A DNA stretch of 64,000 nucleotides from Simmondsia chinensis (taxonomy: Eukaryota > Streptophyta > Magnoliopsida > Caryophyllales > Simmondsiaceae): contig JAGTTD010000001.1 in assembly GCA_018398585.1 (NCBI GenBank), positions 19,485,750 to 19,549,749 on the forward strand, given 5' to 3'. Below, piece after piece: positions 21,607 through 31,425 of this stretch. Each line of letters starts with the position of its first letter. Position 1 is the stretch's first letter. Made by a program: the position numbers and the translations under genes. The notes beneath the pieces were generated by a model. It did not search any database. It was not told the origin of the DNA and worked only from the letters and a program-made list of their open reading frames with translations.

Positions 21607-21937
21607 TTTGGATGGCAATGGGGTGAGGCAGATACAGGGAGTGCCTCCTTCATATGCGCACCCGCCAACAAATCCATACACATACCTACCCCATTACCTG
21701 CCATGAGTATGGAATGGATATCTATACCTGCCCTATTACCTACCACGGGTATGGAATGAATACGCATACCTACCCTATTACCCTTGGGTATCCAACAGGA
21801 ATCCATTACCCGCCCCATACTGGCCCTAATTAGGGTACAAAACGATTTTCCATGCTTACCCATATTAATTATTTAATATTATTTTTAAAATTTTAATTAC
21901 ATTTTTTTTATAATGTTGATAAATAATTTAGGTAATT

Positions 21938-22286
21938 TGTTATGTTTCTTACTCGTTTTCAATGTAATAAGGTGCTTATGCTTGTATTGTTTGAATTGCG
22001 GTTTTGGTGCCAAGGTTAGTTGGCGGTAGGTCTTGTTAGTCTTCTTTGGCGGCTGGCCTGTTTTGAGTTGGCTAAGAGTTGTCTTGGTCCAATGTGTTTA
22101 GTTTCCTTTAAATAGATTGATCAAGTGTAATTTCAAGGCATTGATTGAAAATATCTATCAATCTCTTTGAGATTAACCTTCTTTCTTTCATCTAATTCTC
22201 TCTATTTTCTCATCTCCTTCACTTCTTTCTCATCCCAAACTCTTTTAATCTTAGATTACATTTGTGATTTAATCACAAATGTAACA
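21938..22286 (+). repeat. Element G 5' LTR
   Basis: 349 bp, starting TGTTATGTTTCTTACTC and ending CACAAATGTAACA. The same length as the 3' copy. CT-rich tail near 22175-22250. Confidence 0.93.
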
Positions 22287-22288
22287 AT

Positions 22289-22301
22289 TGATTTCAGAGC
22301 C
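22289..22301 (+). other. Element G primer-binding site, degraded
   Basis: TGATTTCAGAGCC, against the expected TGGTATCAGAGCC, two bases after the LTR. Confidence 0.75.
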
Positions 22302-22468
22302 TCGTTTAGCTTCTAAATCAAACGTGATTTGATATCAGATTACTCCTTGATTGCATTGCAAATTGCTTAGGAAATTCAATCTGGATTTTTGAGGATAATT
22401 GCTTGCGGTTACTTAAAATTGACAAAGAAAAGGTGTTAAAAACAATTGTACAATTGAATCATTGATCT

Positions 22469-23363
22469 ATGGACTCTTCTGAGATTGCATTGGCTGGAGG
22501 AGTTGCCACCAGATCAGCCGCAGCTAAGGCAGCTGCTAAATCCACTTATGCTGATATTGTTGGTAGCAGCGATGCAGCAGGTCAAGAATTGGTCACAAAT
22601 GCGCAACTGGACAGTTAGTTGAAGATTATTGTAGCTCAAATCAAGCAATCTAGCGTTGAATCAGTTCAGCAAATAAATCAGCGAATTGATGTGAAGCTTG
22701 ATCAACGAGCTCAGCAGGAAGAGCTTAAGATCTCTGAACAAATCGCACGACAATCACAAGAATTAGAGGAGAGGATTACCTTGAGGTTTGATTGTGAAAT
22801 GCAGCAGTTGGAAGTAAAGTTATCAGAAATTCGAGAGCAATTCAAGAGGCCAAATCCTCCTATTGTGCCGGATCCATTAATTCCTGCTAGTGTGTTACAA
22901 GCTAATCCATAAGTGAGAGCTGAAACATTAAATCGTGATGTTGAAGCAGGAGCTCTAGATCGAGCACAAGAAGCTGAGATTACTGCCAGGCAAGGTCGCA
23001 GTGAGCATGTACAATCTCAACCTTCAAACTGGAATGCAGCAACCTAGGGCCGAGCTTAAGGAATGGAGGACACTTACAGGCCTCGAGGAGTAAATATGGA
23101 TCAATTGGATAGGCCACCTAATTCGTGGCAGCAGCAATGATCAGGAAGCAATGAAGAGACATCCAATAGCAGAAATAATAACCATAGATAGCCTCGGGTG
23201 CTGATCGATGCATTTGATGGAAAATAACCTCATTCTTGGCTGAGGAGGTGTGAACGTTACTTCCACTTCTATCACATTGATGAACTAGAAAAGGTACAAA
23301 TTGCTGCTGTGTATTTGCTTGGTGATCATCAGGTGTGGTTCTATCACTTGATAAGAAGTAAAC
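22469..23363 (+). pseudogene. Element G gag, N-terminal half
   Basis: Gag of element G from ATG 22469 (MDSSEIALAGG). A long coiled-coil-like Gln/Glu-rich segment follows (about residues 50-140), ending QQLEVKLSEIREQFKRP near 22801-22851. This is almost the same as in the B ORF (QQLEVNFAEIREQFRRP). The capsid block begins FDGK-stop-PHSWLRRCERYFHFYH near 23212-23280 and continues GDHQVWFYHLIRSK up to 23362. In-frame stops lie at 22616, 22910, 23045, 23057, 23138, 23189 and 23225. It is broken by D at TSD TAAAC and continues at 30294. Confidence 0.85.
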
Positions 23364-23851
23364 TGTTAAGGTTTCGAAGATTAGGTCTTAAACCTTAACC
23401 TTAGTTGGGATAGAGAGAGTATGAGATGAGAAAGAATATAGAGTTTAGATGAGGAAGAAGGGAAAAGAGATGAGAAAATAGAGAGAGAAATCAATGAGAT
23501 CAATTCGTTCATCAAAAGTTGTGGATTACATGCTAATACCCCTTATTTATACTACTTACATGACATGAGCCTAATACATTGCATCTAGCCGATACCTGCA
23601 GCAACAACAACTAACAGCTCCTTTACAATACCTTGCAAACACTAATGCCAAGCTAATACATCATGACTTAACTACCAAACAACAAACTAACATTAGTACG
23701 CAGCATGACAGCAGCAAACCGTAGCCAACAGCAGCAACAAAACAGCAGGATAGTAGTAGCAGAACAACAGCATCAGATTTTAACCATCCTAACTAACTTT
23801 CCCGCCATTAAGCCAATTTAAATCCATGCCTCGAATTCTTGATTTATAACA
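23364..23851 (-). repeat. Element D LTR 1 (3' LTR on minus strand)
   Basis: 488 bp, on the plus strand TGTTAAGGTTTCG...GATTTATAACA. The minus-strand TATA box is at 23551-23544. The CT-rich tail appears as GA-rich sequence at about 23410-23500. Confidence 0.92.
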
Positions 23852-26800
23852 TTCCCTTCCCCTTGAAAACATTCTTGTCCTTAAGAATAGAAGAGAGTTG
23901 TCACAATGAAGAACTCTAATTGCATAGGAAAAAGTGACTGAAATGATGAATGCTAGCTGAAACTTATTACAAATGAAACGAGCCAAGGCTGCACTAACTT
24001 CTATAACGCAGCAAATCCATGAGAAAACATCTTGTTTCGACATAAAGTTGCACAATGCCCCTCAGGAGGTCTGCACTGATCAAACCAAACATCACAACAA
24101 CTCATGAAGCAGTTAACACAGCCCAAACTTCTATCTTGCTGCAGAGAATCACCCACACATCAGAACTTCTGAATTTCCACTTGTAGGATGCTGCACAACA
24201 GGTTTTGTATGTCATTAACCACACAAAAATGCATTTGAAGTCCTTTAACACCTCGGGAGGCCTTCCAAACTCAAACCAAGAGAACCAAACATTAAATTCT
24301 GCTTGTAAGCATTCCCAAATGCAGTTTGAACAGCTCCAATTCTTGATCATGGCAACCCAACACATTGTGGGTCCATAAGGATGCAGCTGTAACTCCAAAA
24401 CATCAGTGATTTCTTTGTCCTCAGCTAAAACCTTGGAGACAAAAGACTTGCAAATGTCCTCCCAATAGCATAGCTTCATGATAGAGACCCTATTAATCAA
24501 AACTCCACTCAAAAACAGAATTATATCATCCCGAACTTACCGATCGACATGCCGAAAGTGCATATTCGCTACTGGATCCTGATTCCTTGCTGAGTTAAGG
24601 TGCTCTGCCGCAAAGATGTCCAACTTATTCAGCTCACACAACCACCTACTAACCCAACTCATGACATGTTCAATAAATCCTAGATTGCTTTTCAATTGCA
24701 CCGAAGTTGCTGCAGAATCCAGAAGCTCAGCAGTACAAACCTGATGCAAATCATAATGACATATTGCAGCTCGGTGTATGTCCATATGGAAGCTACTTGA
24801 AGTGAACAAGTTATTACACCTTCTAAAAGGCATAATAGCACCAACCAAACTCCATCTGAACAACTCATTCACAACTGACAGTGAAGAATTTCCCCATGAG
24901 TGTTCTGCATCCTCCAAAACGTCCTTTAATGGAATCTTGAGAATTAACTTGTAAGATCTCAAAATTTTAGCCACTGCTTCCTAAACTCTTGCATAGAACA
25001 CACAAATTAGAAGCTCATAAACCATTGTTGAATGCCAGATGCACAATGTCATAACTTGAATACCTAAAACATGCCCATCAATTCTGTTATGGCAGCAGCT
25101 TACCAATTCCAACCTGCAAACCCGACTCCTCTGGACCCCAAGTTTATCCAGCAACCAAATATGCATCAAATATTCAAGCTTTGCTTTATTACCAACCAAT
25201 ACCAGCATAAGTAACAAATATAACAAGTGGAGACACCAATCAAGCTCTTGAACAACTGAAAACTTCCTCAAACATGGAGTTGTTCTGTCCAAAGCTACGG
25301 TGCTGATTTCCACTCTGATTTTAGCTAGAGTTTTCCTCAATCGTACGTTGATCATTTCCACCAAAGCATTAAGGACATATTGGAGCTTATGCATATGATT
25401 TTTCCATTCAAAGCCATCACAACCGATCTCCCCGAACCCAAGCAGATGCTGCACCAGATCAACACCTTCCATTTGCAGATTATGCCAGTTTTCAAATGCC
25501 ATAACCTTTATCTTTATGTGGCTTCGTGCACCTGTTGTGAGGTCATACCCGAGATGACACACCACCTCAAACCATCCATAGTTCTTCAAACCACTAACAA
25601 TGAACCGAAATGACTGCAATTCCCGGATAATGAAAACTTCAGTGTCACACGAATTATGTGGCTTGCAAAATGTATAATTCTTGCCTACATATCTAGCTTT
25701 GACGTTAACTTTGCAATGACTCACAACCTCTACCCTTTTTCCACCAATGTTTGTGCTGACATTGCATTCGTCAACAACACACAGCAGCATCGAATGCCTA
25801 GCTCCTCCAATCATATCAGTTACAGCACCAGCTGTTCTGATTTTGAGCTGCACAGAATCACGGTTCAACATACTACAGCATTTATACACATCGAACAGCT
25901 CGATTGCTTGTTTAGGCACAATGCGTCGCCGTTGTCTAACTTTGAAACGCACTCTCGCAACTTGATTAGTTCTTTTCAGCAGAAAATCAAACCTTTTCGG
26001 CTTCATATAAACTTGAAAATCTTCTCCCGGATTAGGAGGCAAGTCGTCATATGAGTGTACATGTGGATACTCCATTTCTCTACTCCAAGAACCTTGCAAT
26101 GCGTCAATTACATCACTACCAACACCAAACAATTTCTGATTTTCCCAGTGCATTTGCTGGAATCTCGAGACCCAGGGTTCCTCTGATTGTGTGATCAATT
26201 CTTTCATCTGATCAAGCGTGACATACTACTTTGGACCAACCACAGCATCATAGGACACTTCTGGTTGAACGACTGTAGCTACAATGCCTCCACCAGCTCC
26301 CAATCGAGTCTTAACTCCTTGTGTGCCATCTGCACTTGTGTACCAGCATATACCTCAGTACGGTCAGCATCTCGAGTTAGTTTTTGGTGATCATCAAGCA
26401 AGCCATGCTGAAACACAACCACACGCTTCAATTTTGGCTTGGACAACTTCTTTTTACCCAAAAAATCCTTCAATGCTTCACTTAAATGACTTCTTTTTGA
26501 TTTACCCTTTGCCTTCTTAATCATTCTTTTGACATGTGAATCATACTCCCATTCTGAATGCATGTCATTCTGTGCCCAAACATCATCGAGATACTCTAAC
26601 TCTAGCAAAGAGTCTTCACAATGATCATCGTGTTCAAACTCAGGTTCTTCTAGCTTGTGTTCATCAATTTCGGCATTGTCGTGGTCGAATTCATCTTCAA
26701 CAACAACAGATTCCACTTCCTATTTTTGCTCGACATTGAAATTTTGTTGTCGAATGCTATCCACTAACTCCAGAAACTCATTTGTATCAAGAACACCAGC

Positions 26801-26976
26801 ACAATCAGACTGATGAGTTGAACAATGCTGATTCAAATTTTGTTGACGCATTCGGTTGAATGCCAGCTCAACTTCAGCAACAACCTCTCACGTTCCTCTC
26901 TGAATATTAGCTTTATTTTCTCCAAATAATCACTCGTCACTGATTGACAAGGGCTATCATCAACCATACCAGCCAT
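23852..26976 (-). pseudogene. Unknown long retrotransposon ORF (D copy 1)
   Basis: A homologue of the B and C ORFs. The start is ATG 26976 (MAGMVDDSPCQSV), as in C. Blocks: NAEIDEHKLEEPEFE near 26660-26620, a Lys-rich segment KSKRSHLSEALKDF near 26505-26465, YDDLPPNPGEDF near 26055-26020, ARVRFKVRQRR near 25960-25925, EWKNHMHKLQYVLN near 25415-25370, WCLHLLYLLLMLVLV near 25235-25190, HFRHVDR at 24560-24540 and WFEFGRPPE near 24280-24254. From 26207 to 24102 it is one frame broken only by TAG 24981 (TGG in copy 2) and TAA 24539 (CAA in copy 2). Frameshifts lie near 26835, 26260 and 24120. After 24102 a VWFDQCRPPEGH block follows in another frame (near 24092-24055). No pol motif. Role unknown. 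Confidence 0.78.
23871..23888 (-). other. Pre-PPT hairpin, element D copy 1
   Basis: On the minus strand ATTCTTA / AGGA / CAAGAAT, with one mismatch next to the loop. The purine tract GGGGAAGGGAATG follows before the LTR. Confidence 0.6.
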
Positions 26977-28052
26977 ATTTGTAATGAACAACAAAATTCT
27001 ATCTGGACAGCTCGGCTTGTAGAAATGCAGGTTCAAAAATCGTAGAAGAATGAGACTTGTTTCGCAACTCTTCCACAACCAATTGCTTAATGAATTTCTA
27101 CTCCTTTGTTCGCACAAACAATCCCTTGTTAACGATTCCACAATCAACACTTATTATAATTCCTAACTTGCAAAGTTTGCGAACAAACCCTAACTTTGAA
27201 CAGGCTTCTGACAATGATGCTTTCTTGAATAATTCGGACTAAGAATATGAAATTGGTTCTATTTCTATCTGTAATGATGCTTTAAACACACGAAACACAA
27301 CAATCTTCAAGAACAATAGCGGAATACAACACCTCGGTGTTAGGTTTGTTGTCAGAAATTCGCCTTCGCTGTCAGATTTTTCGCCTAAGCAATTCTCGAC
27401 TCAACAACATATAATTCTCCAAAATTACCGCAGATTCTGACGAATTCTCATCTCTTATATGCTTATCAACACAATTTCATCACAATCCAACAACAAAATG
27501 CAGATTTGAATCGAATATGAACTTGTAGTTCAGAAAACAGTTACCTCCACCACAATTTCTGAATTGCAGAACCTGTAGTCACCTCAATTCAGCTTGTTCC
27601 GGATCTCTTGATGATGATCAAGTGTAATGTTGATCAATGAGCTCACCTTAACTTCTTCTCCAACCGATCACATGAACGATTGATCAAGAACAATTCAGCT
27701 CAACTTTAACAACTACAGCTTTGCTCAACACTCAATTAGCTGCTGAAGCTTGATCGATCCTACTAAATTTCAATCTGAATCAGCTTGATGTTGAATGTAC
27801 TCAACAAATACTAATCAATTGAACTTTCTTCAATGTAATTTGATCACGTAAATCCCAACCGAAAGCAACTCCCAGGCTGATGCAGAAATTGATGCAATAC
27901 GAGCCAAAACTACTTCAAAATTTTAGATTTGAATTCTGATCCGAATCTGACTTAATGCAATATCAAACCTTCTTTTGTTGATTAATTGCAACATAATTAA
28001 TCAGATTTATAATTTTTTTTGGGATATGAGCTTGATTCGCAAGCCAAATCAA
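26977..28052 (-). other. Element D untranslated leader
   Basis: About 1.1 kb between PBS and the ORF start on the minus strand, AT-rich, with no supported gene, homologous to the leaders of B and C. Confidence 0.7.
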
Positions 28053-28065
28053 GGCTCTGATACCA
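28053..28065 (-). other. Element D primer-binding site (tRNA-iMet type)
   Basis: GGCTCTGATACCA on the plus strand, i.e. TGGTATCAGAGCC on the minus strand, two bases from LTR 2. Confidence 0.92.
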
Positions 28066-28067
28066 AT

Positions 28068-28555
28068 TGTTAAGGTTTTGAAGATTAGGTCTTGAACCTT
28101 AACCTTGGTTGGGATAGAGAGAGTATGAGATGAGAAAGAATATAGAGTTTAGATGAGGAAGAAGGGAAAAGAGATTAGAAAATAGAGAGAGAAATCAATG
28201 AGATCAATTCATTCATCAAAAGTAGTGGATTACATGCTAATACCCCTTATTTATACTACTTACATGACATGAGCCTAATAAATTGCATCTAGCTGATACC
28301 TGCAGCAGCAACAACTAACTGCTCCTTTACAATACCTTGGAAACACTAATGCCAAGCTAATACATCATGACTTAACTACCAAACAACAAACTAACATTAG
28401 TACGCAGCATGACAGCAGCAAACCGTAGCCAACAGCAGCAATAGAACAGCAGGATAGCAGTAGTAGAACAGCAGCATCAGATTTTAACCATCCTAACTAA
28501 CTTTCCCACCATTAAGCCAATTTAAATCCATGCCTCGAATTGTTGGTTTATAACA
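28068..28555 (-). repeat. Element D LTR 2 (shared internal LTR)
   Basis: 488 bp. It serves as 5' LTR of the complete unit and as 3' LTR of the truncated upstream unit. On the plus strand it starts TGTTAAGGTTTTG and ends TTTATAACA. Confidence 0.92.
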
Positions 28556-30178
28556 TTCCCTTCCCCTTGAAAAAATTCTTGTCCTCAAGAATAGAACAGA
28601 GTTGTCACAATGAAGAACTCTGATTGCATAGGAAAAGGTGACTGAAATGACAAATGCTAGCTGAAACTTATTACAAATGAAACGAGCCAAGGCTGCACTA
28701 ACTTCTGTAACGCAGCAAATCCATGAAGAAAACATCTTATTTCGACATAAAGTTGCACAATGCCCCTCAGGAGGTCTGCATTGATCAAACCAAACATCAC
28801 AACACCTCATGAAGCAGTTAACACAGCCCAAACTTCTATCTTGCCGCAGAGAATCACCCATGCATCAGAACTTCTGAATTTCCACTTGTAGGATGCTGCA
28901 CAACAGGTTTTGTATGTCATTAACCACACAAAAATGCATTTGAAGTCCTTTAACACCTCGGGAGGCCTTCCAAACTCAAACCAAGAGAACAAACATTAAA
29001 TTCTGCTTGTAAGCATTCCCAAATGCAGTTTGAACAGCTCCAATTCTTGATCATGGCAACCCAACACATTGTGGGTACATAAGGATGCAGCAGTAACTCC
29101 AAAAATTCAGTGATTTCTTTGTCCTCAGCTGAAACCTTGGAGACAAACGACTTGTAAATGTCCTCCCAGTTGCACAGCTTCATGATAGAGACCTTATTAA
29201 TCAAAACTCCACTTAAAAACAGAATTATATTATCCTGAACTTGCCGATCGGCATGCCGAAAGTGCATATTAGCTACTGGATCCTGATTCCTTGTTGAGTT
29301 AAGGTGCTCTGCCGCCAAGATGTCCAACTTATTCAGCTCACACAACCACCTACTAACCCAACTCATGACATGTTCAATAAATCCTAGATTGCTTTCCAAT
29401 TGCACCGAAGTTGCTGCAGAATCCAGAAGCTCTGCAGTACAAACCTAATGCAACTCATAATGACATATTGCAGCTTGGTGTATGTCCATATGGAAGCTAC
29501 TTGAAGTGAATAAGTTATTACACCTTCTAAAAGGCATAATACCACCAACCAAACTCCATCTGAACTGCTCATTCACAACTGACAGTGAAGAATTTCCCCA
29601 AGAGTGTTCTGCATCCTCCAAAACGTCCTTTAATGGAATCTTGAGAATTAACTTGTAAGATCTCAAAATTCCAGCCACTTCTTCCCAAACTCTTGCATAG
29701 AACACACAAATTAGAAGCTCATAAACCATCATTGAATGCCAGATGCACAATGTCATAACTTGAATACCCAAAACATGCCCATCAATTCTGTTATGGCAGC
29801 AACTCACCAATTCCGACCTGCACACCCGACTCCTTTGGACCCCAAGTTTATCTAGCCACCAAATATGCATCAAATAATCAAGCTTTGCTTTATTACCAAC
29901 CAATACTAGCATAAGTAACAAATATAACAAGTGGAGACACCAATCAAGCTCTTGAACAACTGAAAACTTCCTCAAACATGGAGTTGTTCTGTCTAAAGCT
30001 ACGGTGCTGATTTCCACTCTGATTTTAGCTAGAGTTTTCCTCAATCTTACGTTGATCATTTCCACCAAAGCATTAAGGACATATTGGAGCTTATGCATAT
30101 GATTTTTCCATTCAAAGCCATCACAAGCGATCTCCCCGAACCCAAGCAGATGCTGCACCAAATCAACACCTTCCATTT
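28556..30178 (-). pseudogene. Unknown long retrotransposon ORF, truncated second copy in D
   Basis: The 3' half of the same reading frame, nearly identical to D copy 1 (30176-28807 matches 25480-24120 by eye). It begins abruptly at EGVDLVQHLLGFGE because the upstream half is deleted. It is mostly one frame, broken by TAG 29447 (CAG in copy 1) and by a 1-bp loss near 28990 relative to copy 1. It contains HFRHADRQV (29265-29240) with a perfect ATCGGCATGC-type palindrome core. Comparing the two copies shows which stops are post-insertional: copy 1 has TAG at 24981 where this copy has TGG. Confidence 0.8.
28575..28592 (-). other. Pre-PPT hairpin, element D copy 2
   Basis: ATTCTTG / AGGA / CAAGAAT on the minus strand, seven perfect pairs. 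Confidence 0.65.
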
Positions 30179-30293
30179 ACAGAACAGCGGGATAGCAGTA
30201 GCAGAACAGCAACATCGGATTTTAACCATCCTAACTAACTTTCCCGCCATTAAGCCAATTTAAATCCATGCCTCGAATTCTTGGTTTATAACA
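30179..30293 (-). repeat. Element D truncated LTR (first 115 bp of the 5'-most LTR)
   Basis: It matches the plus-strand right end of LTR 1 and LTR 2 (GGATAGCAGTAGCAGAACAG... to TTTATAACA) and is joined directly to internal sequence at 30178. The bases around the joint (CAG) are common to both partners, suggesting a microhomology deletion. Confidence 0.88.
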
Positions 30294-31425
30294 TAAACCT
30301 TCCATTTCAAGGAATGAGTTTGCAAAGGCTTTGTGTGCTCGGTATAGTGATGAGGATGGAAGTGGTATTGTGGATAAATTCAATAAAGTGAAGCAAGAGA
30401 CAACTGTGAAGGATTATAAGACCAGATTTGAGAATCTCCGGGCTAGGATTGTAACTAAAATTGAGGCCTCTAAGTCTTATTATGTATCAGCTTTTATAAG
30501 TGGTTTGAAGCCTAAGTTGAAGAACTTGGTTAAAGCCGTTGACCCTACTGATTTGTCTGTGGCCTTTGCTAAAGCCAAGCTTTATGAATCAATGGGTCTA
30601 GCAGCCAGTGATGCTTCCAAACCTCATGGGAGCAGTTTCAAATTTCAGCAAGGTTGGAGCAGAATCAGAATCAACAGAACTGATGCCAGACAACAACAGA
30701 AATTGTGTTATCGTTGTAATCAACCTTACTAATTTGTTCAAAAGTGTAATCCCAAGTTCCTCATGGCTGTTGAAGGAACTAATGCTAGTGAACTCCCTGA
30801 TGGTGAGGAAATTGCAGAGGATGGTACTGATTCAGATCAGGAAAGTGAGGGAAGCTTGGAAGATGCTGCAGTGGAGATTTCTGTTAAAGCTTTGACCGGT
30901 AGTGGAGCTTATAGCACAATCCGGATCAAAGGGAAGGCTGGTAAAAGGTCTATTATCATTCTCACTGATAGTGGGAGTACTCATAGCTTTGTTGATCCTA
31001 AAGTTGTCAAGAAAGTAGGTCATGAAGTGATAAAAACTCATCCTCTTGCTGTTACCGTGGCTGATGGGAAGTCAGTAACTACTCAAAACAAATGCCAAGG
31101 GTTCTCTTGGCTGATGCAAGACCACAAGTTCAGCTATGACTTTAGAATCCTTCCTTTAGGAGGGTGTGACATGGTGCTTGGGGTAGATTGGATGAGAACT
31201 TATAGTCCTGTGTTGTTTGATTATGCAAATCTCACTGTTTCTTTTAATGTACAAGGCTCTAAGGTCACATTGCATGGGATAACAGAACAAGCTCAATTAC
31301 AAGTAATGAAGGGAAGTAAGTTGAAGAAGGGCATTCAGAGATGTGCTTTCCAGTGGGTTGGCCAGCTATTTGCGATTTCTTCTACTGAGATGATTGGCAT
31401 TACCAAACCAGAGTGCAGACGTTGA
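30294..31425 (+). pseudogene. Element G gag C-terminal half and protease
   Basis: Gag resumes after D with CARYSDEDGSGIVDKFNKV near 30331-30390 and SGLKPKLKNLVKAVD near 30500-30545. A zinc knuckle CYRCNQPY-stop-FVQKC lies near 30707-30750 and is broken by TAA at 30730. Protease follows: LTDSGSTHSFVDPK near 30961-31000, with the D-S-G active site intact, and GGCDMVLGVDWM near 31159-31195. A frameshift near 31415 leads into pol. The acidic linker between knuckle and protease is typical for this group. Confidence 0.88.

Larger units (their letters stand above)
23364..30293 (-). mobile_element. Composite element D: three-LTR tandem of a non-autonomous retrotransposon
   Basis: Flanked by a perfect TSD TAAAC (23359-23363, 30294-30298) within G. 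On the minus strand, from right to left: a 115-bp LTR start (30293-30179), the 3' half of an internal region (30178-28556), a complete LTR (28555-28068), a complete internal region (28067-23852) and a complete LTR (23851-23364). Both complete LTRs are 488 bp. It carries the B/C-type unknown ORF twice, one copy truncated, and no pol. It looks like a tandem made by recombination between copies, followed by a deletion at 30178/30179. Confidence 0.9.

Noticed and set aside
21573..21863. Minus-strand 96-residue open frame rich in Gly/Met/Pro
   Set aside because: It is a translation of the GGGTA-word arm of the hAT-like element; both ends lie in repeat sequence.
23405..23520. GA-rich stretch as a possible independent promoter
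   Set aside because: It is the reverse complement of the CT-rich LTR tail of element D.
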